In this document: positions 42,129 to 49,848 of the stretch, in pieces
How the letters are laid out: each line of letters starts with the position of its first letter
How positions within the stretch are numbered: the stretch's first letter is position 1
Assembly: GCF_902859735.1 (NCBI RefSeq)
Contig: NZ_CADIJY010000004.1
Coordinates: forward strand, 186,001-250,000
Source: Achromobacter aegrifaciens
Lineage (GTDB): Bacteria > Pseudomonadota > Gammaproteobacteria > Burkholderiales > Burkholderiaceae_B
Reading direction: 5' to 3'
DNA: 64,000 nt
The notes under the pieces: model-generated
The model's input: only the letters and a program-made list of their open reading frames with translations
Databases searched by the model: none
Told to the model about the DNA's origin: nothing
Position numbers and translations under genes: made by a program

Positions 42129-44042
42129 CTAGCCCCGCTGGCTCAAGGCCCGGCTGATCCGGTGCTTCGACACGGTGGTCTTCGGCACATGGAACGGGAA
42201 CCAACTGCGCACGTCCTGGTCCAGCCCGATGCCGTGCATGTAGTTGTAGATGGCCTTCTTCAGCGCACGGCCGAGCGCATCGTGATCCACGCCGGTAGGG
42301 TCATGGAAGCCGACGTCGTTCTTGGCGAAGGTGATCGGCGGCAGGGGCTTGAGGGTAACGCCGTATTCCTCGGGGTTCTGTCCCACTGGTGAATGCACCG
42401 TACAGGCGAACCGGTGGAAAAAGCCGCTCTGGATGCAGCCGTTGTCGAACAGTTGCCGCACGTACTCCAGCGCGTCCACGGTGTCCTGCACGGTCTGCGT
42501 GGGAAAGCCGTACATCAGGTAGGCATGCACCAGGATGCCGGCGTCCGTGAAGGCGCGCGTGACCCGTGCCACCTGGTCGACCGAGACGCCCTTCTTCATC
42601 AGGTTCAGCAGGCGGTCCGAGGCGACCTCAAGGCCGCCCGACACCGCAATGCAGCCGCTGTCGGCCAGCAGTTCGCAAAGCTCGGGGCTGAAGGTCTTTT
42701 CGAAACGGATGTTGCCCCACCACGAAATACCGGTATCGCGCGCGATCAGTTCGGTCGCAAGCGCCTTGAGCGACTTGGGCGGCGCGGCCTCGTCGACAAA
42801 GTGGAAACCGGTCTGCCCGGTTTCGCGCACGATGGCCTCGATGCGGTCGGCCAGCACCGCGGCGGACGCGCCTTCGTAGCGGCCGATGTAGTCCAGGCTG
42901 ACGTCGCAGAAGCTGCATTTCTTCCAATAACAGCCATGCGCCACGGTCAGCTTGTTCCAGCGCCCGTCGCTCCACAGCCGGTTCATGGGATTCAGCATGT
43001 CCAGCAGCGACAGGTAGCGGTCCAGCGGCAGCCCATCCCAGGTGGGCGTGCCCACTTCGGCAAAGGCGATGTCGGGTTCGACCATGTTGACGTAGCGCAC
43101 CGCGCCCGTGTCCGCGTCGCGCAGGAAGGTGCGCACCAGGCGCTGGCGCGAGCGCTTGCCCTGCAGGTGCTCCAGGAGCGACAGCAAGGGGCGCTCGCCC
43201 GCGTCCAGGGTCACATAGTCGAAATAATCGAAGACCCGCGGGTCTTTCAGTTCGCGCAGTTCGGTATTGACGAAGCCGCCGCCCAGCACGGTGACGATGC
43301 CGGGATCGTGCGCCTTGATGGTCTGGGCGATGCGGAATGCGGCATAGACCGCGCCGGGGAACGGCACGGACAGGAGCACCACGGTGGGCGTGTGGCGGGC
43401 CAGCGCTTCCGAAGTCAGGCTGCGCAGCATGTCGTCCACCAGCGTGGGCGGCGCCGCCAGCGCCTGGGCCAGCGGATCGAAGGTGGGCTGGCTGCCCGCC
43501 AGCGATTCGGCGTAGCGCACGAACTCGAAACGCGGATCCACCGCGTCCCGCAGCACATCGGCCAGGTCGTTCAGGTACAGCGTCGCCAGGTGCTTGGCGC
43601 GGTCATGCAGGCCCAGGGCGCCGAAGGCCCAGCCCAGCGGATCGCCGCCGTCTTCGTCCAGGTACACGTCCAGCGAACTGAAGCGCGGCCCCTCGGGCAG
43701 GAAATGGCGGCCGACGATGCGGTGCGCCAACGTCGAATCGCGGCCCTGCAGGAAGGCGATCACAGGCCCGATGGTCGCCAGGTAGCGCGCCTGCTGCGCC
43801 ACGAAGGACTGGACCGCGGGACTGTGCTTGTTCGCCGGCAAGGCAGCAACGCGTTCCGCCACGGCGCGCAGGCCGTCGGCCGAAAGCAGGCGCAGCACCA
43901 GGGCCAGCGCCAGATCTTCCTGGAACGAGGTCACCTCGCGCGACCGCAGAAAGCCGGTCAGGTAGGCGGTGGACGGATACGGAGTATTGAGCTGCGTCAT
44001 CGGCGGGATGACCGACAGCACGCGTAAAGGCGGAGAGGACAT
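42129..44042 (-). CDS. Radical SAM protein with B12-binding-like N-terminal domain, 637 residues
   Basis: I chose ATG 44042 because members start RVLSVIPPMTQLNTPYPSTAYLTGFL. A Rossmann-like domain (TVVLLSVPFPGAVYAAFRIAQTIK ... VTVLGGGFVNTELREL) precedes the radical SAM core. The cluster motif reads AHGCYWKKCSFCD (first Cys at residue 371), spaced Cx4Cx2C, one residue longer than the usual Cx3Cx2C. Later blocks VSGGLEVASDRLLNLMKKG and VHAYLMYGFPTQT fit the family. The reaction is unknown. It is convergent with the reductase-M24 gene. Confidence 0.85.
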   Translation of the reverse strand: MSSPPLRVLSVIPPMTQLNTPYPSTAYLTGFLRSREVTSFQEDLALALVLRLLSADGLRAVAERVAALPANKHSPAVQSFVAQQARYLATIGPVIAFLQGRDSTLAHRIVGRHFLPEGPRFSSLDVYLDEDGGDPLGWAFGALGLHDRAKHLATLYLNDLADVLRDAVDPRFEFVRYAESLAGSQPTFDPLAQALAAPPTLVDDMLRSLTSEALARHTPTVVLLSVPFPGAVYAAFRIAQTIKAHDPGIVTVLGGGFVNTELRELKDPRVFDYFDYVTLDAGERPLLSLLEHLQGKRSRQRLVRTFLRDADTGAVRYVNMVEPDIAFAEVGTPTWDGLPLDRYLSLLDMLNPMNRLWSDGRWNKLTVAHGCYWKKCSFCDVSLDYIGRYEGASAAVLADRIEAIVRETGQTGFHFVDEAAPPKSLKALATELIARDTGISWWGNIRFEKTFSPELCELLADSGCIAVSGGLEVASDRLLNLMKKGVSVDQVARVTRAFTDAGILVHAYLMYGFPTQTVQDTVDALEYVRQLFDNGCIQSGFFHRFACTVHSPVGQNPEEYGVTLKPLPPITFAKNDVGFHDPTGVDHDALGRALKKAIYNYMHGIGLDQDVRSWFPFHVPKTTVSKHRISRALSQRG

Positions 44043-44152
44043 GAAGCACGGCAAGATTGCCGTCGAAGCGGGGATCGGGGCCATTATAGGCAGCGCGGCA
44101 GAACCAGACCCGCCGCCCGGCAACAACCGGCGGGTTGGGCCGGACGCAGGCG

Positions 44153-44773
44153 TCAAAGATCGCCGAGCACGCGGGGGTCGAATCGCCAGCGGTGGTTGCC
44201 ATTCACGCAGCACACCGCCATTGTCTTCTTATCTCGCTTCGGACCGATTTCCCTGAGCTTCAATTCGCCATCGCATACCGGGCACTGGCCGCCAATCTCC
44301 GTATAGAAAACCTCGCCGGCGCGATTGGCCTCCAGGTTGCACATCATGAAAAACCGCGAATAACGCTTGCGTTTCAGGTCATTGCCGGTATCCAGGCTGA
44401 TGAAACTCAGGAATATCAGGATGAACCACCACGCCGACATCCCCCAGGCGTAGACGCCCAGGGCGGTGATCGCCAAGCCCGCCGCGCCGGCAGCCAACAG
44501 CCAGACCGTCTTGACGGGCTTGCCGCGCAGTCGCAGGGGGACAATGTGGTAGCGCTGGAATGCTTCAGCCCAGCTGCCGCGAGAGGCCGCGGCGGCTGGC
44601 GGACTGGCGGCGGGCTGCGGATTCGTCACCGCCGGCGGTGTCTCGTTCGCCGCAAAACTGCCGGTGTCCGATGCGAATATGTTCTTGCTGGGCATGTTGC
44701 CCAGCACTCTTGCGCATTCGTCGCATACGCTGTTCTTGCCCTTGTGGGCGGCTCCGCATCTAGAGCAATGCAC
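44153..44773 (-). CDS. Zinc-ribbon membrane protein, 206 residues
   Basis: I place the start at GTG 44773 because GAGGGG lies just upstream and the zinc ribbon begins there (VHCSRCGAAHKGKNSVCDEC). A proline/alanine linker follows, then two hydrophobic segments (VWLLAAGAAGLAITALGVYAW and MSAWWFILIFLSFI), and a second cysteine knuckle near the end (GQCPVCDGELKL, VCCVNGNHRW). The four-cysteine ribbons probably bind zinc. The function is unknown. It is divergent from the gene at 44866. Confidence 0.65.
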   Translation of the reverse strand: MHCSRCGAAHKGKNSVCDECARVLGNMPSKNIFASDTGSFAANETPPAVTNPQPAASPPAAAASRGSWAEAFQRYHIVPLRLRGKPVKTVWLLAAGAAGLAITALGVYAWGMSAWWFILIFLSFISLDTGNDLKRKRYSRFFMMCNLEANRAGEVFYTEIGGQCPVCDGELKLREIGPKRDKKTMAVCCVNGNHRWRFDPRVLGDL

Positions 44774-44865
44774 GCTATCCCCTCGCAGTCGAAACGTTAA
44801 TCCGGCACCATTATTACCATTATTCTTGGGTTCCCGCCGCAACCCGTCCCGCCAGAAGTCACCCC

Positions 44866-45270
44866 ATGCGCAACCGATCAGACCCATTCGCCCCGCCCCC
44901 CAAGCAACGGAACGTCCGCCTCAATTCGCTGCTCTGGATCCTGGAACCGCTGGAGCGCGATGCCGGCTACCTGCGCCGCAAGATGTTCGGCTGCGATGCA
45001 GCCTACCTGGACGGCCTGCTGTACCTGGTCGCCGCCGATCGCGAGGATCCCTGGAGCGGCCTGCTCGTCTGCACCTCGCAGGAGCGCCACGAGGCGCTGT
45101 TGGCGGAGTTCCCCGCCCTGCGCCCGCACCCCGTGCTGGGGAAATGGCTGTACCTGCCCCAGACCGACGAGGACTTCGAGACAATCGCGGCGCGGTTGGC
45201 GCAGCTTGCGCTGGCGCGTGATTCGCGGATGGGGGTGGCGCCCAGCCCGCGGTCGCGACGCCGGACCTGA
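44866..45270 (+). CDS. TfoX N-terminal-like hypothetical protein, 134 residues
   Basis: The segment RRKMFGCDAAYLDGLLYLVAADRE has the MFG-glycine pattern of TfoX N-terminal-like domains, followed by a helical part (ERHEALLAEFPAL) and LGKWLYLPQTDEDFETIAARLAQL. The similarity is partial. It is soluble, with an arginine-rich end. It is convergent with the GGDEF gene, 16 bases away. Confidence 0.6.
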   Translation: MRNRSDPFAPPPKQRNVRLNSLLWILEPLERDAGYLRRKMFGCDAAYLDGLLYLVAADREDPWSGLLVCTSQERHEALLAEFPALRPHPVLGKWLYLPQTDEDFETIAARLAQLALARDSRMGVAPSPRSRRRT

Positions 45271-45286
45271 TCCGGGCCGGTCGCGG

Positions 45287-46462
45287 TCAGCAGTTCACCG
45301 CGCTTGCGGCGGCACCCGCCAGCTCCACCCGGTTCCCGCCCAGCGCCTTGGCCTGATACAGCGCCCGGTCGGCCGCGGCCAGCGCGTCGGCCAAGGGTGG
45401 AACCTTGTCCTCGAATTGCGCCAACCCGACGCTGACCGTGGCCGGTATGCCCAGACTGTCGTCCCGGCCGGACACCGTTACGGAAAAGCGTTGCGCCACG
45501 GCCGCGCCCAGCACCGTTGCGCGGCGCGCGTCGGGACCGGCCAAAAGGGCGGCGAACTCTTCGCCACCGATGCGCGCAAGCAACACGTCGTCGCCCAACA
45601 CGCAACGCGCGCTGTCGGCGAAAAATTTCAACACCTGATCGCCCGTCTGATGGCCGTACCTGTCGTTGATGGCCTTGAACTGGTCCAGATCGAAGGCCAG
45701 CACCGCAACCGGCCCGCGCCCTGCCCCGCCCTCGATGATGCGCGCGCCCTGTTCGAAGAACCAGCGGCGGTTGCCCAGGCGGGTCAGATAGTCCGTCTGC
45801 GACTCGCGCAACAGCTGCCCGTGGGTCTCTTCGCGGATCAGCTTGAGCAGCGTCATCGGCAGCACGATGGAATACAGCACGCCTTCGTACATGGTAAGGG
45901 TGCTGGCGGTCAGGTGTATGGCCGGCCCGTGCTCCGCCACCCACCAGGGCAGGATGAAGGCGCGCGCGGCGTAGACCAGTGCGTGGAGGGTTACCGCCGC
46001 CGTTGCAATGCGCAGCGGCGTCAACGACCTGAGCGACTGGCACCGCAGCAGTTCCCAAGCGGTCACGCCGCTGACCAACGCGATCGGGAATGCGCTGATG
46101 TACTTCCAGACGAGATCCTCCCACTGTGCGCCGGCCGCCAGCCAGATCAGCGCCATGACGACCAGCAAGCCGATGGAAGCGCCCCGATGGCGCCTGCCGC
46201 TCAACGAGGCCGCGCCGTTCATGATGAGGAGATAGCCGCTGAGGACGATGAGATTGGCGACGGCCGAGCCCAACGGGCTGGGAAGCCTCGCGCGAAACAG
46301 CGCGACAGTGCAGCCCACGGCCAGCGTGGCGAAGCCCGCCGCCAGGATGCGCAATGATCCGCTGCGGCTGGGGTGGGTCCGATGCTCCCAGAACGTCAGG
46401 CCTGCACTGGCTAGCAGCGTTCCGATGATGATGAAGTAAAGGGTGAGGAGATCGACGTACAT
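45287..46462 (-). CDS. Membrane-bound diguanylate cyclase (GGDEF), 391 residues
   Basis: I chose ATG 46462 over a TTG ten codons upstream. Residues 1-205 hold six hydrophobic segments, a membrane sensor of unknown ligand. The GGDEF domain follows from about 220, with TDYLTRLGNRRWFFE, AFDLDQFKAINDRYGHQTGDQVL and the active loop RIGGEEFAAL. The intact GGEEF loop predicts synthesis of cyclic di-GMP at the inner membrane. It is divergent from the nuclease gene across a 243-base region containing an 18-base palindrome. Confidence 0.92.
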   Translation of the reverse strand: MYVDLLTLYFIIIGTLLASAGLTFWEHRTHPSRSGSLRILAAGFATLAVGCTVALFRARLPSPLGSAVANLIVLSGYLLIMNGAASLSGRRHRGASIGLLVVMALIWLAAGAQWEDLVWKYISAFPIALVSGVTAWELLRCQSLRSLTPLRIATAAVTLHALVYAARAFILPWWVAEHGPAIHLTASTLTMYEGVLYSIVLPMTLLKLIREETHGQLLRESQTDYLTRLGNRRWFFEQGARIIEGGAGRGPVAVLAFDLDQFKAINDRYGHQTGDQVLKFFADSARCVLGDDVLLARIGGEEFAALLAGPDARRATVLGAAVAQRFSVTVSGRDDSLGIPATVSVGLAQFEDKVPPLADALAAADRALYQAKALGGNRVELAGAAASAVNC

Positions 46463-46625
46463 CTTCAACGCGTGGATATCGCGCCGCAGCAATCGCCGCA
46501 GCCAGCAAGGATTCTACGTGGGAAATGCGTCATGGAAACATAGCGTAACCCCTGTCACAACTTGGTTGCGCGTCATGCAACACCGGACCGCGCAGCCGTC
46601 TCTTCAAACGAAAGAATCCCGTGCA

Positions 46626-46643
46626 AGTGGCAAATTTGCCACT
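46626..46643. promoter_or_regulatory. Perfect 18-base palindrome, likely operator
   Basis: AGTGGCAAATTTGCCACT is a perfect palindrome in the gap between the GGDEF and nuclease genes, 62 bases before ATG 46706. Its form suits a dimeric repressor. I do not recognise the regulator. Confidence 0.6.
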
Positions 46644-46705
46644 CATCTACAATCCGTGGCGGTGCCGGTTGCCAACTGCAATCGGGCAGTAGCTCACAGG
46701 TAGTA

Positions 46706-47641
46706 ATGACGCGCGCGAAGACACCCGCTTCCAAGAAGAGAAGTCCCCCAAGCAGATCCAAGGCCCGGGCCGGTTCCCGATCCAGCGGCCGCTTCCCCCG
46801 ATTCCTGAAGGCCCTGCTGTTCTCGTCGCTGGCGAGTTTCGGCGCGGCGACCTATATGCTGAATCCGCAGTGGCGGATCCCGGCGCCGGTGCAGGAAGTC
46901 ATCACGCGCCTGGGATGGCCGCAGCAGCGCCAGACCGCGGCGCCCGCGGCGGTGCCGACCGCAGCGCGGACAGGGGCGCCTGTTCAAACAATGTTTGCCG
47001 AATGCCGGCAGTTCTTTCCGCATTCGCGCCCGCCGGAAGTCCCGGGCGGCCAGAAGCTGCGGGAGGTGTGCTTCTCGGCCTTCGCCATCCTGCACGACGG
47101 GCAGACCAAGACGCCGGTATTCGTGGCGGAACGCCTGAATCGCCAGATGCTGACCCAGGCCCAGGGGCAGCGCCGCACCGACAAGTTCTACGCCGAAGCG
47201 CGGCTGCCGCGAGCCGAACGGGCCGAGCTGGACGACTACCGCGGCTCCGGTTATTCGCGCGGCCACATGGCGCCGGCGGGCGACATGTCCACGCCCGAAG
47301 CCATGGCGCAGAGCTTCTCGCTGGCCAACATGGTGCCGCAGGATCAGATACACAACGGCGGCGCCTGGAGCAGCATCGAGCAGGACACGCGCAAGTACGT
47401 GATGCGCGCCGCCGGCGACGTCTACGTCTTCACCGGTCCCGTCTATGCCGACAAGCCCAAGACCATAGGCGCGGGCGTGGCCGTGCCCACGTACATCTAC
47501 AAGGTCGTGTATGACGCGACCACCGGGCGCTCGTGGGTGCATTGGCAGGCCAACGCCGCCAGCACCAAGGCCGGGCCGCCGATCAGTTACGAGGAATTCG
47601 TCAAGCGCACGGGCATCCGGGTGCTGCCGGCAGGCAGCTGA
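46706..47641 (+). CDS. Membrane-anchored DNA/RNA nonspecific endonuclease, 311 residues
   Basis: ATG 46706 follows AGG at six bases. A very basic N-terminus (residues 1-30) precedes one membrane segment (FLKALLFSSLASFGAATYML, 33-52), so the enzyme should face the periplasm. The nuclease domain (about 95-300) shows SRGHMAPAGD with the catalytic His at 187, and SLANMVPQDQIHNGGAW with metal-binding Asn 208 and 217 and Glu 225. Family members such as Serratia nuclease cut both DNA and RNA. The first residue of the usual DRGH is Ser here. Confidence 0.9.
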   Translation: MTRAKTPASKKRSPPSRSKARAGSRSSGRFPRFLKALLFSSLASFGAATYMLNPQWRIPAPVQEVITRLGWPQQRQTAAPAAVPTAARTGAPVQTMFAECRQFFPHSRPPEVPGGQKLREVCFSAFAILHDGQTKTPVFVAERLNRQMLTQAQGQRRTDKFYAEARLPRAERAELDDYRGSGYSRGHMAPAGDMSTPEAMAQSFSLANMVPQDQIHNGGAWSSIEQDTRKYVMRAAGDVYVFTGPVYADKPKTIGAGVAVPTYIYKVVYDATTGRSWVHWQANAASTKAGPPISYEEFVKRTGIRVLPAGS

Positions 47642-47662
47642 TGCGCGGACTGACGAGCCCGC

Positions 47663-48469
47663 TCATAGTTTGGACTCGTAGAACTCGACTTCGATGCGGT
47701 CCGCGCTCAGATAGCCGCAAAGATTGGCCGGAAAGCGGGCTCGGCTGCACGCGGTGTAGGCGTTTCCGTACAGCACCGCGGTCTGTAGGAAATTGCGGCT
47801 GAGCGCCGTGCTGTCGGAGTGGATGGAGCGCGTGAGTTCGGCTTGCAGCTGCTCGCTCGCCGCGCGCATCGGCCGCAGGATTTCTGATTCGAACTTGCGG
47901 GCTACGTTTGCTTCGGCTTCGCTCGCCGGCACGCTGGAATGCTGGGGATCATAAGCGTCCAGCAGCTCGTTCGGAGCGCGGCGCGCGCAATAGAACGCCT
48001 GATAGTACGAGCCCGTCGCAGGCCGTTTGAGGCGAGCTTGGGCCAGGTAGACCAAGGAAGGCACGGGGGAACTCCAGGAGATCAAGGTGCTGGTCGTGCC
48101 CGGCTTCACCGTGCTCACGTACGCGGGCAGGCAGGCGCCCAGTGGCTCACGCCTGGACCGCAGATCCGCCAGCCTTGCGGCGGCGTAGCGGTCTCCATAG
48201 CGCAGCACGTCCTCGTAATTGCCACTGAGATGGCTGCCTATGATTACCCCTTGCACCACCCAGACGCAGTAGCCCTCGACGGTCAGCCCGTCCTGGCAAT
48301 ACGTCGCCAGCGCGCGCTTCATGCTGGGTCCCATCGCCTGGAACCCCAAGTCCAGGGCAGCCGAATATGCCTTGAACAAGGCTTCGCTTCTCCCGTCACC
48401 CAAGCCCAGCGGGGCGCCGAGGGTCGAAGAGGCCAGCACCGCCGCCGCCACCGAAGCAAACAATGCCAT
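47663..48469 (-). CDS. Exported protein of unknown function, 268 residues
   Basis: GGAG precedes ATG 48469, one base after the stop of the gene at 48471-49136, so the pair is one operon. A short signal-like start (LFASVAAAVLASSTLG) leads a helical protein with conserved-looking cysteines (YCQDGLTVEGYC, FYCARR, TACSRARFPANLCGYL). I recognise no family. It may form a secreted pair with its neighbour. Confidence 0.65.
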   Translation of the reverse strand: MALFASVAAAVLASSTLGAPLGLGDGRSEALFKAYSAALDLGFQAMGPSMKRALATYCQDGLTVEGYCVWVVQGVIIGSHLSGNYEDVLRYGDRYAAARLADLRSRREPLGACLPAYVSTVKPGTTSTLISWSSPVPSLVYLAQARLKRPATGSYYQAFYCARRAPNELLDAYDPQHSSVPASEAEANVARKFESEILRPMRAASEQLQAELTRSIHSDSTALSRNFLQTAVLYGNAYTACSRARFPANLCGYLSADRIEVEFYESKL

Positions 48470-48470
48470 A

Positions 48471-49136
48471 TCACTTCTCCAGTTGGGTGGCCGACAGCCG
48501 GCTGCGGTCGCGCGCGCTCAGCACCGTATCGGGATAGCGGTACGCCCAACGTCCGTCCTTGCATTGATAGACCCGCCCGCCATAGACGACGGTCGAACCT
48601 TCGCTGTAGTAGTTCAGATGCGCGGCATCCGAGGGGCGGGTGAAATACTCGCAGGCCTGGCCGGCGTAATCGAGCCCAGGATCCTTGGCGGCGGTCTTGG
48701 ATGAAGGGGATGGATCCGGCGCGCCGGCGGGGGCATTGCGCGGCTTGTCGCGGCTGGCGGCGTTGTTGCCCCAGGGGTTCAGGGCGGGATCGGTGCTGTA
48801 GCGCTCCTTGATCCGGTCGCGGTTGCGCAGGTAGTCGGCTTCCTGCTGTTTCGCCCGGGCCCTGGCCGCCGCGTTCTGCGCATCTTCATATTGCTGCCGC
48901 AGCCGGTCCTGCGTCTCCTGGTTCAGCAGCGCATCATCCTGCTGGCTGGAGTCTCGCAGGTAATCGCTCAGGGCGCGTTGCGCCGCATCGATGGCGGCGT
49001 CGGCATTGCCGCGCGAGGAAGTCGAGGAACGCGACTTCCCGGTGGCCTCAATGGCCTGCCCCGGTCCCGCGAACGCCGCGTGGCCGATGCCGGCCGACAC
49101 GATGGCCGCCATAAGGCGGACCGCAAGCGTGGCCAT
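48471..49136 (-). CDS. Exported coiled-coil protein of unknown function, 221 residues
   Basis: GGAG sits eight bases before ATG 49136. A signal peptide (LAVRLMAAIVSAGIGHAAFA) is followed by a long charged helix (AIDAAQRALSDYLRD through RARAKQQEADYLRNRDRIKERY, about residues 45-115), a proline/serine linker, and a small C-terminal domain with two cysteines (QACEYFTR, VYQCKDGRWAYRYPDT). The coiled coil and small domain suggest an envelope structural or adaptor role. The family is unknown. Confidence 0.65.
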   Translation of the reverse strand: MATLAVRLMAAIVSAGIGHAAFAGPGQAIEATGKSRSSTSSRGNADAAIDAAQRALSDYLRDSSQQDDALLNQETQDRLRQQYEDAQNAAARARAKQQEADYLRNRDRIKERYSTDPALNPWGNNAASRDKPRNAPAGAPDPSPSSKTAAKDPGLDYAGQACEYFTRPSDAAHLNYYSEGSTVVYGGRVYQCKDGRWAYRYPDTVLSARDRSRLSATQLEK

Positions 49137-49274
49137 AGGAAAGCTCCCCGAGGATGATCGCGCAAACGCCGCCGCCTCCAGGGACTGGCCGTGCAGATGG
49201 CCGGCCCGCGTGCGGTGTATCCATGATAGATCGCGCCATTGCCGCGGGAATCAGCCAAAAGGAGGAATCCTCCC

Positions 49275-49754
49275 CTACCCCCGCCGCGCAGCCTCGATCG
49301 CCGCGATATCGATCTTGCCCATCGTCATCATCGCGTCGAACGCGCGCTTGGCTGTGGCGGGATCGGGGTCCGAGATCGCTTCGATCAGCACGCGCGGCGT
49401 GATCTGCCACGACAGGCCCCACTTGTCCCGGCACCAGCCGCATTCGCTGGCCTGGCCGCCGTTGCCGATGATGGCGTCCCAGAGGCGGTCGGTCTCGGCC
49501 TGGTCTTCGGTCGAAATCTGGAAGGAAAAGGCCTCGCTGTGCTTGAAGGCCGGGCCGCCGTTCAGGCCCACGCAGGGTATGCCCGCGACCGTGAACTCGA
49601 CGGTCAGCACATCGCCCTGCTTGCCCGAAGGATAGTCCCCCGGCGCGCGCAGAATCTTTCGCACAGCGCTGTCCGGAAAAGTCCGGGCGTAGAACTGCGC
49701 GGCTTCCAGGGCATCCTGGTCGTACCAGAGGCAGACGGTATTTTTGCTGGTCAT
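49275..49754 (-). CDS. PhnB-like VOC protein, 159 residues
   Basis: ATG 49754 has AGGAG eight bases upstream; a Met two codons earlier is too close to it. The protein shows CLWYDQDALEAAQFYARTFPDS, FTVAGIPCVGLNGGPAFKHSEAFSFQI and CGWCRDKWGLSWQITP, the pattern of the 3-demethylubiquinone-methyltransferase-like (PhnB) VOC group, which usually has no methyltransferase activity. The length is typical. It lies between the exported pair and the alkylsulfatase gene on the same strand. Confidence 0.88.
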   Translation of the reverse strand: MTSKNTVCLWYDQDALEAAQFYARTFPDSAVRKILRAPGDYPSGKQGDVLTVEFTVAGIPCVGLNGGPAFKHSEAFSFQISTEDQAETDRLWDAIIGNGGQASECGWCRDKWGLSWQITPRVLIEAISDPDPATAKRAFDAMMTMGKIDIAAIEAARRG

Positions 49755-49848
49755 ATTCATACTCCTGCCGATAGCCTTGCAAGCACGACGGCGAGCGAGA
49801 CTTCGGCGCATGTGGCGAGAGGCCTGGATCGGCCTCTCGCATCCCGCC

